64,000 nucleotides of DNA. Origin: Streptomyces hygroscopicus. Its GTDB lineage: Bacteria > Actinomycetota > Actinomycetes > Streptomycetales > Streptomycetaceae. The notes beneath the pieces are model-generated. The model saw nothing but the letters and a program-made list of their open reading frames with translations, searched no databases and was not told the origin of the DNA. The position numbers and the translations under genes are program-made. Below, in pieces: positions 45,001-52,594 of this stretch (position 1 is the first letter of the stretch; each line of letters begins with the position of its first letter). Location: contig CP018627.1 in NCBI GenBank assembly GCA_002021875.1, positions 11,532,001-11,596,000 of the forward strand, written 5' to 3'.

Positions 45001-46271
45001 CCACCTCGAGGAACTCCCGCGCCGGCCTCACCACGGCTACGAAGGCCGACCGGATCGCAACCCCGAAGACGCCGGTTGCTACGCCCGCCCTTTCGGCGGG
45101 CCTCTTGATCGCGATCCTTTTGGTGGCGGCCAACCTACGCGTGACCTTGACGGGTGTGGGCACACTGCTGCCGGCCATCGAGCACGACACCGGGTTGACC
45201 GCGTCAGAGGGTGGCGTACTGAGCACCCTGCCGCTGTTTGTGTTTGCCGTGACTTCGCCCTTTGTCGGGCGCACCTCGCACCGGGTCGGCACCACCCGCC
45301 TCCTCGTGGCCGCCCTCGCAGTGCTGGCAGCGGGCACCGTGATCCGGTCCTTGCCTTCGCTTGCCTGTTTGTTCGTCGGAACCGTGATCCTCTCGGTGGC
45401 GATCGCAGTTGGCAACGTCCTGCTGCCTACGGTGATTCGCACCCACGTGCCCGGCTCGCGGGTTCATACCGTCAGCGCTCTCTACGTCACCGCTATGGGA
45501 GTGGTCGCTGCTCTGTCGTCCGGCATCTCCGTCCCGCTTGCCGGGGCCCTGCCCGGAACCTGGCATTCCGCCCTGGCCTGGGGAGTAGTCGTCGCCGTCG
45601 CCGCTCTCGCCGTGTGGCTGCCTCGGCTACGCGGATCCCGGCCGGACGGCGGCGTGCGGTCTCGTGGCACACACGCTCGAACCCCATGGCGATCCTGGCT
45701 GGCGTGGCAGGTGTCCTTCTTCATGGGCCTGCAATCCCTTGCCTTCTACACCGCCGTCGCTTGGCTGCCCAGCATCCTCAGTCAGCAGGGCATGAGCACC
45801 ACAGCTGCCGGCTGGATGCTGTTCTACTACCAGCTCGTCGCACTGGTCACGAGCATGTTGCTGCCTTTGATCACTCGAGGCCGCCACGACCAGCGCTTCG
45901 CCGCGGCCGCGGGCTCAGCGATCGTCGCCGCAGGCTTCGCGCTTCTGCTCCTCTTTCCAGCGCTCGCACTCGCGGCGTGCACTCTTCTCGGGTTGGGCGC
46001 CGGTGTCTGTCTCGTGCTCGCCCTGAGCTTCCAAAGCCAACGTGCCACTGGTCCCAGCGAGACCACAGCCCTGGCCGGGATGGCTCAGTCCATCGGCTAT
46101 CTCGTCGCCGCGGCCGGACCCCTTCTTCTGGGCGTCCTCCACGACACCACCGGCAGCTGGACTGGTGCTCTCCTTGTCCTCACCGCATTGAGCCTGGTCA
46201 TGGCCGCTGCCGGTTATGGCGCTGGACGCGACCGCCACGTTCGCACCCGGCCTGACCGCGAAACAGACTAA
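44997..46271 (+). CDS. MFS transporter, CynX/NimT type
   Basis: 424 residues with about 12 helices. LLIAILLVAANLRVTLTGVG and LLPAIEHDTGLTASEGGVLS are the CynX/NimT opening (the N-R in the first helix is characteristic), with WLPSILSQQGMSTTAAGWML in the second half. The family transports cyanate, nitroimidazoles or other small anions. GTG 44997 overlaps the GntR stop, giving a two-gene unit. The direction of transport and substrate are unknown. Confidence 0.88.
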   Translation: MTTSRNSRAGLTTATKADRIATPKTPVATPALSAGLLIAILLVAANLRVTLTGVGTLLPAIEHDTGLTASEGGVLSTLPLFVFAVTSPFVGRTSHRVGTTRLLVAALAVLAAGTVIRSLPSLACLFVGTVILSVAIAVGNVLLPTVIRTHVPGSRVHTVSALYVTAMGVVAALSSGISVPLAGALPGTWHSALAWGVVVAVAALAVWLPRLRGSRPDGGVRSRGTHARTPWRSWLAWQVSFFMGLQSLAFYTAVAWLPSILSQQGMSTTAAGWMLFYYQLVALVTSMLLPLITRGRHDQRFAAAAGSAIVAAGFALLLLFPALALAACTLLGLGAGVCLVLALSFQSQRATGPSETTALAGMAQSIGYLVAAAGPLLLGVLHDTTGSWTGALLVLTALSLVMAAAGYGAGRDRHVRTRPDRETD

Positions 46272-46339
46272 CGCCGTCCAGAACGCATCGGACCGGATAC
46301 AGAGAACGCGGAGTCAGCCTCCCTGAGCCGCTGCGGTCC

Positions 46340-47176
46340 TCAGGTGTCGCGCCAGTTCAGGGTGGATTCGCGGGTGAGTCTGCGGCTTATGAGGTCGATC
46401 ATCGCGAGGTGGATTATGGCTTCGAAGCGGTGAGGGTGGGTTTCGTAGTCGCGGGCGAGACGGCGGTGGTGCATGAGCCAGCCGAAGGTCCTCTCGACCA
46501 CCCAACGCCGCGGGATCACCTTGAACCCTTTGACGCCGGGATCGCGTTGGACGACCTCGACGTCGATGCCGAGGCGGGCGCCGTGGTCGATGACCTTCGT
46601 GCGGTAGCCGGTGTCGGCCCATGCCTTGGCCACGTGAGGGCTTGTGGCGGCGATCTGGGAGAGCAGGTGGATACCGCCGGCGTTGTCGGAGACGCTGGCC
46701 GCGGTCACCCAGACGGCCAGCAGCAACCCGAGGGCGTCGACGCCGAGGTGGCGCTTACGGCCTGCGATTTTCTTGCCCGCGTCGGTACCCTGACCGGCCG
46801 CGGGCACGTTGGCCGAGGTCTTGATGCTCTGCGCGTCCAGCACACAGGCGGTCGGCTCGGCATCCCGGCCCTCGGCCGCACGCACCAGGCGCCGAAGCAG
46901 GCCGTTGAGCTGATCGAAGATGCCTTCCTTCTGCCACGCGGCGAAGTAGCCGTAGACCGTCTCCCATGGAGCGAAGTCGTGCGGCAGGTAGCGCCAGGGG
47001 ATGCCGGTGCGGTCGACGTAGAGGATGGCGTCCATGATGCGGCGCAGGTCGTGTTCGGGCGGGCGGCCGATGTCCAGGCCCTTGCCCCTGCGCTCAGCCC
47101 GCCAGACGGTGAGCGTGGGCCCGAATTCCCAGCGGGCATCGGACAGGTCGCTGGGGTATGGGCGTTGCCGCGGCAT
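46340..47176 (-). CDS. IS5-family transposase (single frame)
   Basis: 278 residues: YPSDLSDARWEFGPTLTVWR, ILYVDRTGIPWRYLPHDFAP, catalytic Asp in ACVLDAQSIKTSANV, Asp in AWADTGYRTKVIDH, and the VVERTFGWLMHHRRLARDYE motif with Glu. Apparently complete. I could not find clear terminal inverted repeats, so the element limits are undefined. It is not closely related to the IS5 element at 42206. Confidence 0.9.
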   Translation of the reverse strand: MPRQRPYPSDLSDARWEFGPTLTVWRAERRGKGLDIGRPPEHDLRRIMDAILYVDRTGIPWRYLPHDFAPWETVYGYFAAWQKEGIFDQLNGLLRRLVRAAEGRDAEPTACVLDAQSIKTSANVPAAGQGTDAGKKIAGRKRHLGVDALGLLLAVWVTAASVSDNAGGIHLLSQIAATSPHVAKAWADTGYRTKVIDHGARLGIDVEVVQRDPGVKGFKVIPRRWVVERTFGWLMHHRRLARDYETHPHRFEAIIHLAMIDLISRRLTRESTLNWRDT

Positions 47177-47502
47177 GTTTCGGTAGTACCGTCGCGCATG
47201 GCGTGGAACGCAAACCTGGCGAGCCGGAGCTGGGCAACCCCACGCACTGTGCGAAGCGCACATCAGCGTCACCAGCGACGTCTTCGACGAGCTAGCGGAT
47301 CCTGCTCGCCGTTGCCGCCCCGAAAGCGTCAACAGCAGTTCTCTTCTCTGCTGGAGTCAACGACCGGTGTGGTGGCGGTGTCACCCGTCCCCCGGTCGCG
47401 GTCCGGGCCGCCGGGGCCGGTCAGGCGCGCTCGCGGCCATCCGGCAGCGCATCAGCCGCCTGACGGGCGAGAAAGCACACCCAGCTGAAGGAGCCCACCT
47501 GC
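47177..47502. other. Region right of IS5-type transposase, no gene recognised
   Basis: 326 bp holding the promoter end of the IS and the upstream region of the ACT-domain gene. A + frame is open but has no family resemblance. Confidence 0.45.
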
Positions 47503-47763
47503 ATGGACCACTACATCGTCTCGGCCGACCTCGTGCCGGGTAACCGAGCAACGTTGCTAGGCATCATGGCGACTTTACACAGCCGCAACGCCGACCTCCA
47601 CGAGGTGAGCTTCCGGCGCAGGCCCGCAGGCACGTCCGTCTTCAGCGCCGTAGTATGCGCAGATCCCGAGCGCCTTGACCATCTCGTTGCGGCACTGGGC
47701 AGGCTCGTGCACGTCACGGGGGTGACGGCACAGCGAACGCCGCAGGTTCTGCGGCAACCGTAG
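47503..47763 (+). CDS. Small ACT-domain protein
   Basis: 86 residues that form almost exactly one ACT domain: IVSADLVPGNRATLLGIMAT, LHSRNADLHEVSFRRRPAGT and ERLDHLVAALGRLVHVTGV. It resembles the regulatory subunit of acetolactate synthase (IlvN/IlvH) without the second domain. Such single-domain proteins bind amino acids or act as ligand-sensing subunits. AAGGAG precedes ATG 47503. No partner enzyme is adjacent. Confidence 0.75.
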   Translation: MDHYIVSADLVPGNRATLLGIMATLHSRNADLHEVSFRRRPAGTSVFSAVVCADPERLDHLVAALGRLVHVTGVTAQRTPQVLRQP

Positions 47764-47789
47764 CAACGTTGCCTAGTGCCGCATCAGGC

Positions 47790-48477
47790 AACGTTCGCCC
47801 TGTTCACGACCTCGCGGAGGCGTTCGTCGGCGGCGTGCTTGTTTCACCAGATGATGTAGCGACGGATCATGCTGCCCTGCTCAAGTTGTCGAGCACGATC
47901 GCGATGCGGATCTCGGGCGGGTAGAGGCTGCGCAGGTAACGGCAGAACTCCAGGAACCTGGTCCGCTTCTTCTTCGGCTTGATGCGGCCCCGTAGAGCTT
48001 GCCCTTGGCCAGGTCGTAGGCGGCGAACAGGTGCCGGACCCCGTGCGGGCGGGTGTAGGCCGCCCGCCGGCGGGGCCTCGGTTCCCGGGCGGGGTCCTTG
48101 TGGCGGCCGCCGCGTTCGGTCCACTGCCGTCCGGGGGGCTGGAGGTTGAGCGGCCCGAACTCGTCCGTGCAGAAGACGACTTCGGGCTCGCCTTCCTCGG
48201 GTATGACCTCACCGTCGGCGATCGCGTAGAGATCCTTCTTGGCCGCGTAGTCGTGTGAGGTCTTCCAGGTCTATATGCATTGAAATCAGACGCCTTCCTC
48301 GCGGAGCAGGGCCCGAAGGCCCTCGTGGCTGATGTCGTCGAACGCCCCCTCGGCTACCAGGAAACCGGCCAGCTTGGCTGGGCTCCAGGTCGAGCACGGC
48401 AGGCCGTGCTCGGCTGGCTTGGACTTGGCGATCTTCTTGATCTCCCGGTCGGTCCGGGCGAACAGGGTCTGGTCCAT
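47790..48477 (-). pseudogene. IS630-family transposase, heavily decayed
   Basis: The minus strand shows pieces in order: IKKIAKSKPAEHGLPCSTWS ... ISHEGLRALLREEGV; then after stops WKTS-DYAAKK, YAIADGEVIPEEGEPEVVFC and TDEFGPLNLQPPGRQW; then, one frame shifted, KPKKKRTRFLEFCRYLRSLY and IRIAIVLDNLS; and after a deletion EQGSMIRRYIIW-stop-NKHAADERLREVV. Several stops, at least one frameshift and a missing catalytic segment make it inactive. Confidence 0.8.
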
Positions 48478-48673
48478 GGAGGATTCAAAGGAGGCGAGAC
48501 GGGTCCGGCGGACACGGTGGGAAAGGCATTCCGCTCGGCCCGGACCAGGTCGCGGTGAGCATCCGCCAACGCCGCGCGGGTGCGTCGAAGAGATCGCCGC
48601 CGCCCGCCGGCCGGGAGAGGGTGACGCTCGCCGCGGGCGTGGAGGCGCTGCCGCTGATCACCCAGGGCTGGCA

Positions 48674-48697
48674 GATATATTTCGTAGCTCGATATAT
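48674..48697. promoter_or_regulatory. Probable PadR operator
   Basis: Two GATATAT blocks (48674-48680 and 48691-48697) flank a central TTCGTAGCTC. AT-rich ATAT repeats around the promoter are typical of PadR autoregulation; this stretch stands out against the high-GC background and is 9 bp before the PadR ATG. Confidence 0.6.
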
Positions 48698-48706
48698 ACT
48701 CGACGC

Positions 48707-49048
48707 ATGACACGCCAGAACCCGTCCTTGACGGAACCGCAGTACTTCATCCTCGCTGCGCTCATGGATGGACCGTTGCACGGTTACGGCATCATCAAGG
48801 CTGCCGAGCAGGCCACCGACGGGCGGCTCCGGATCGCTGTCGGCACGCTCTACGGCGCGCTGGAGCGGATGGAGCGGGCCGGGCTGGTGGCCGCCGACCA
48901 TGAGGAGATCGTGGACGGGCGGGCGCGGCGCTACTACCGGCTCACCGAGGACGGCACCGAGGTGCTCGGCCGGGAGGCGCTGCGGATGCAGCAGGCGGCG
49001 GCCGTCGTCATCGGACGCTCGCGGGATGCCGGAGCGGCCCCGGCATGA
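48707..49048 (+). CDS. PadR-family transcriptional regulator
   Basis: 113 residues, the standard short PadR form: LTEPQYFILAALMDGPLHGY, GIIKAAEQATDGRLRIAVGT, LYGALERMERAGLVAADHEE and ARRYYRLTEDGTEVLGREA. A winged helix with a C-terminal dimerisation helix. Its stop overlaps the ATG of a membrane protein, the usual PadR/membrane-protein pair. Start ATG 48707; the frame is open upstream but without PadR character. Confidence 0.92.
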   Translation: MTRQNPSLTEPQYFILAALMDGPLHGYGIIKAAEQATDGRLRIAVGTLYGALERMERAGLVAADHEEIVDGRARRYYRLTEDGTEVLGREALRMQQAAAVVIGRSRDAGAAPA

Positions 49049-50001
49049 ACCGTTTGCTGCTTGTGGCCTATCCCAAGTCCTACCGTTCCCGGCAGGGAGA
49101 GGAGTTGCTGGCCTGCCTGGCCGAGGCGTATCCCGGCCGCTCCTGGCCCCCGCCGCGGGAAGTTGCCGCCTTGGCGTGTGCCGGGGTGCAGGCCCGCGCC
49201 CGTGCCGTCGTCGACGACGCCGCGCGGCCGTGGTGGCTGGACGGCATCCATCTGGCCGCCCTGGCCCTCGCCGCACTGGCGCTGGTTCCGTACCTACAGG
49301 ACGTGTGGCACTGGGCACTGCACATCGACCCCGGACAGCACGCCATCGCTTTCCACTTCTCCGGCTGGTATCCGTGGGCCGGAGGTCCCACGCGGATACG
49401 GCTGCTGCCCTACGGGCTGCTCCCGCTGGGTTGCCTGATCGCTCTGCTGCGTGGCAGAGCGTGGATCGCGCTGCCGGCCGCGGCAGCCATGATCTGGGCC
49501 GGCGCCACGACCCACGGCCGCACCCTCTTCGGCAGCGAGGGCAAGGCGGGCTTGAGCTACTACGGGTTGGGCGCCCCGCTGACGGCCCGTGACCTGGTGC
49601 TCTCGGGGACACTGTGCGCCGCGTGCGCCGTGCTGGCGCTCTGCCGTCCCAGCCGCCTGCGACGCCACTCCTACCGCTGGCTGGCCCCTGTCGTGCTCGC
49701 CATGTTCATGGCCGGGGGCCTGCACATCATCTCCGTCAGTCCGGCTTTCCAGCGCGGCTTATTCGTCCTCGAAGTCACCGCGCTGCTCGGCGCGTGGGTG
49801 GCGACGGCAGCCACCGGCGACCACCGGTGGCTGATCCCCGTCGCGGCGGTCGCGATCGTCCGCACGCAGGCGATCGTCGTCCAGCCGGACGCGTTCATGC
49901 AGTCCCTTCCGGACCTGGTCGTTTTCCTCCTGCTGATCGCGCCCCTCCCCGCCCTGGCGATCACCGCCCAGCGCCGACAGGGGCAGGCACTCCCCGAATA
50001 G
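49045..50001 (+). CDS. Multi-pass membrane protein paired with PadR
   Basis: 318 residues with about eight hydrophobic helices (HLAALALAALALVPYL, WIALPAAAAMIWAGATT, RWLAPVVLAMFMAGGLHIIS and others). The N-terminal LLLVAYPKSYRSRQGEELLA segment is the conserved cytosolic start of membrane proteins coupled to PadR regulators in Streptomyces. Overlapping start (ATGA) implies co-translation. The function is unknown; stress sensing or efflux modulation is a guess from context. Confidence 0.8.
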   Translation: MNRLLLVAYPKSYRSRQGEELLACLAEAYPGRSWPPPREVAALACAGVQARARAVVDDAARPWWLDGIHLAALALAALALVPYLQDVWHWALHIDPGQHAIAFHFSGWYPWAGGPTRIRLLPYGLLPLGCLIALLRGRAWIALPAAAAMIWAGATTHGRTLFGSEGKAGLSYYGLGAPLTARDLVLSGTLCAACAVLALCRPSRLRRHSYRWLAPVVLAMFMAGGLHIISVSPAFQRGLFVLEVTALLGAWVATAATGDHRWLIPVAAVAIVRTQAIVVQPDAFMQSLPDLVVFLLLIAPLPALAITAQRRQGQALPE

Positions 50002-50095
50002 GAACGGACCCCCGGTGGGCCGACCGAGCCCGGCGGCCCACGTCGTGCCACAAGACGGGCGTGACCGAACTCCCCTCAACGGAAGAAACAGAGCG

Positions 50096-51007
50096 ATGAC
50101 TCAGCACGATTCTCCGGCCCTGCCCGCGCACCGTCCGGGGGCCTCAAGGCAGGGCCCCGCCGACCCCAGCCCGTCGCGTACGACACGGCCGTGGATGCCG
50201 GCTCTGCTCTACACCCTGGGGCTCCTGACGCTCTACCTGCTCGCCATCTGCACCCCGTGGGGGCAACGAGCCGAGAACGCACTGTTTGATCTCGGTAAAC
50301 AGGGCAGCGAAGAAGCATGGATCTACCCCCTGTCAGGATCGGAATACGGCTCGACGCCCCTACCCCCGATGGAATTGAGCGCCAAGCCCACCCTGATGGT
50401 GGGCCTGGCCGTCATCGTGGTCCTCACCCTGGTGCGGCGGTGCTGGTGGCCGGGGTGCGCGGCGCTCGGCGTCGTCATTCTCACGACCGGAGGCAAGGAG
50501 GTGCTCAAATCGACCCTGCCCCGCCCCGATCTGGTGGGTGCGCCCGAGAATCTCCTTGATCAGGGTTTCCCCAGCGGGCACACCGCCATCCCCGCCGCGC
50601 TCACCCTCGCCGCCGTCCTCGTGGTTTCCCCCCGCATCCGCCCCTACATCGCCACGGCCGGTGTGCTTTGGCTCGCCTGCATCGCCGCCGCCAGCGCGAC
50701 CATGGGCGGCCACCGGCCCAGCGAAGTGCTGGGGGCCACACTGTTGGCCTGTGCCTGTTACGGCCTCGCAACCTGGCTGCTGCCGCCGGTCGCCGCGCCA
50801 GGCGCCACGCGGAGCACCCGTGCGCTGCCCGTCATCACCTTGACGCTGGCCTTGGCCATCGCCCTCGTTTCCGGCGCACGGAACGACACCCTCACAAGGT
50901 CACTGGTCTCCGCGGCGACGGCCTTCATATGTGCGGCCCTGGTCTGGTACGCCGCAGTCGGGTGGCCCGCACACACCGCACGCCGCACACGCCCCGCACT
51001 GGGTTGA
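50096..51007 (+). CDS. PAP2-family membrane phosphatase
   Basis: 303 residues, six or more helices. The phosphatase motifs are visible: TLPRPDLVG (motif 1, K/RP), QGFPSGHTAIPAALTL (motif 2, PSGH) and ATMGGHRPSEVLGA (motif 3 with its His; the usual Asp is replaced by Glu). Members dephosphorylate lipid phosphates such as undecaprenyl pyrophosphate or phosphatidate at the membrane. GGAAG upstream of ATG 50096. Separate from the PadR pair by about 95 bp. Confidence 0.88.
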   Translation: MTQHDSPALPAHRPGASRQGPADPSPSRTTRPWMPALLYTLGLLTLYLLAICTPWGQRAENALFDLGKQGSEEAWIYPLSGSEYGSTPLPPMELSAKPTLMVGLAVIVVLTLVRRCWWPGCAALGVVILTTGGKEVLKSTLPRPDLVGAPENLLDQGFPSGHTAIPAALTLAAVLVVSPRIRPYIATAGVLWLACIAAASATMGGHRPSEVLGATLLACACYGLATWLLPPVAAPGATRSTRALPVITLTLALAIALVSGARNDTLTRSLVSAATAFICAALVWYAAVGWPAHTARRTRPALG

Positions 51008-51388
51008 CCACGCGGCCGGCTCCGGGCGGGAACCGGCGCATCCTGGCAAAGCGGCGGTCCGATGCCACCGCCCAGTCGTAGAAGCCGTCGACGCCCGAGC
51101 GGGGATGCACTCCCGCCCGGCGTGTCCTCCCATAGTCCGGTCAACAGGTCTGCGACGCCCCCCAGCACACACAGTGACTGCAACGGCGCTTGGGCAGCAG
51201 TACTCGCGACAGTTGAATACGCGAGTCCACCAGTATCACACCCGGAGAACAGCGCCGCGATGGAGGGCTACTTCGAGGACGGGGAGGGCTGGGAGGAGAA
51301 CGCCCTGGTCAAGGTGGCGTAGGACGGGAGGCCCGGCCCGCCGGTGCCCCGTGGTTGAGTATCCGTACCACCCGGGGAGGGGCAAGCG
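51008..51388. other. Intergenic region, no clear gene
   Basis: 381 bp. The stretch MEGYFEDGEGWEENALVKVA near 51260-51322 could be a gene tail, but no upstream part is convincing. The remainder has no visible feature. Confidence 0.4.
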
Positions 51389-51640
51389 ATGAACCAGGAC
51401 GGTCTGGAGTTTCCCGCGACGTTTGACCAGGAGTTCGTCCTGCAGGACAGACAGCGCGGCTACTTCGGCAGGAACGTGCTGAAGGGGCTGGTGGACGGGA
51501 TGGAAGGCTTCCTCGAGGAGAAGCGGCGCACGCCGGGCTTCCGGAGCATGGGGCCGGTGGCGCTGGGCGGGTTCCTCTGGCTCGACGATTCGGAGCTGAC
51601 CGGCTGCCTCGCCCGATTCGCCCACACCTGCGTGGTCGTC
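51389..51640 (+). pseudogene. PLD-like protein, N-terminal fragment
   Basis: About 84 codons: DGLEFPATFDQEFVLQDRQR, GYFGRNVLKGLVDGMEGFLE and PGFRSMGPVALGGFLWLDD, ending at ARFAHTCVVVS. This resembles the start of Streptomyces phospholipase-D-like proteins. The frame is then replaced by an unrelated phosphotransferase fragment, so the gene is broken. AGGGGCAAGCG precedes the ATG. Confidence 0.6.
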
Positions 51641-51641
51641 T

Positions 51642-51890
51642 CCAACCCTGCGTGCCGGCCGGGAGCCGTGGCTGGCTGTCGACCCCAAGGGGTACGTGGG
51701 AGATCCTGCCTACGATGGCGGCATACTGCTGAAGTCCCGCGCGCTGACGCTCCTTGAAGCGGATGACCTGCGCAAGGCTGTCCACCGCGTCTTGGACGTC
51801 TTCGCCGAGGCCGCTGAACTCGACCGTGAACTCGCCCAGCGGTGGGCCCGGTTCCATGCCGTCCAGGCTGCGTTGTCCGCCGTTCAGCCT
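51642..51890 (+). pseudogene. Aminoglycoside/hydroxyurea phosphotransferase, C-terminal fragment
   Basis: Frame offset from the previous fragment: TLRAGREPWLAVDPKGYVGD then LLKSRALTLLEADDLRKAVH and ELDRELAQRWARFHAVQAAL. The DPKG motif is the metal-binding DPxG of APH(6)/hydroxyurea kinases and the rest is the family's end. The kinase N terminus and the catalytic HGD loop are missing. It runs into the 3' end of cofC. Confidence 0.6.
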
Positions 51891-51937
51891 CTTCCGACTT
51901 CCGACACGGAAACGCACTCCGCTCGCCGCGGCGCGAC

Positions 51938-52594
51938 TCACTGGGGGAGATTCGCCTGCACCGCTGCGGTGTGCGTCCCCAGTCCCAAGGCAGCGGCCAG
52001 GGCGAGGTCTCCGGGTACGTCGATGTCCAGTCGGGCGCCAGCGACCCCGGAGTGCGCGATCTCGTAGGCGCCGTTTGCCGCATGCCGTGCGCGTGAGGCG
52101 CCTTCGAAGCCGGGCAGAAGGAATGACGGGTCCTGCGCGGTCAAGACCGTGGACCCATGGCCCCTATGGTCGGCGAGGACGGCACGAGGATGACGGCTGG
52201 CCTCGGCCAGAACACTCGCCAGTTCGCGCGGCTTCAACGCCAAGAGGTCTGCCGCGACTACAGCCACCGGGTCGGTACGGACACCGGCACCATGGCCGGC
52301 TGCGGCTGCGGCACCCAGGCGAGCGGCGGCGTTGAGACCGCCGACCGAGGCTTCGTGGATCCCTTCGGCACCGGCCCCGGCGGCGAGGGCGTGGGCCTCC
52401 GGATCAGCGGTCACGACGATCAGTCTGCACACCTCCGGGGTGTGGAGAATGGCGTCCATCGTGTCCAGGAAGACGGCCCGGGCGATGTCCCGCCTGGCGG
52501 CACCCGCCCACGACCCGAGACGGCTCTTGCCCAGGGCAAACGGCTTGACCGGCAACAGCACGGTCCAGCGGCTGCCTGGTGAGCCGGACATCAT
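51938..52594 (-). CDS. cofC: 2-phospho-L-lactate/phosphoenolpyruvate guanylyltransferase
   Basis: 218 residues of the CofC/FbiD family: WTVLLPVKPFALGKSRLGSW (nucleotide-binding start with the K-x3-KSRL motif), VCRLIVVTADPEAHALAAGA, VAVVAADLLALKPRELASVL, GHGSTVLTAQDPSFLLPGFE and SGVAGARLDIDVPGDLALAA. It activates phospholactate or PEP with GTP for transfer onto FO in F420 synthesis. Its ATG overlaps the fbiC stop (TGATG), so it is co-translated with it. ATG 52591 is an alternative start. Confidence 0.93.
   Translation of the reverse strand: MMSGSPGSRWTVLLPVKPFALGKSRLGSWAGAARRDIARAVFLDTMDAILHTPEVCRLIVVTADPEAHALAAGAGAEGIHEASVGGLNAAARLGAAAAAGHGAGVRTDPVAVVAADLLALKPRELASVLAEASRHPRAVLADHRGHGSTVLTAQDPSFLLPGFEGASRARHAANGAYEIAHSGVAGARLDIDVPGDLALAAALGLGTHTAAVQANLPQ

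Noticed and set aside
46340..47176. Terminal inverted repeats for the single-frame IS5 transposase
   Set aside because: I compared the flanks and found no convincing pair, so no element boundaries are given.
48332..48706. N-terminal extension of the PadR gene
   Set aside because: The upstream frame is antisense to IS630 debris and crosses the AT-rich operator; ATG 48707 gives a standard PadR length.
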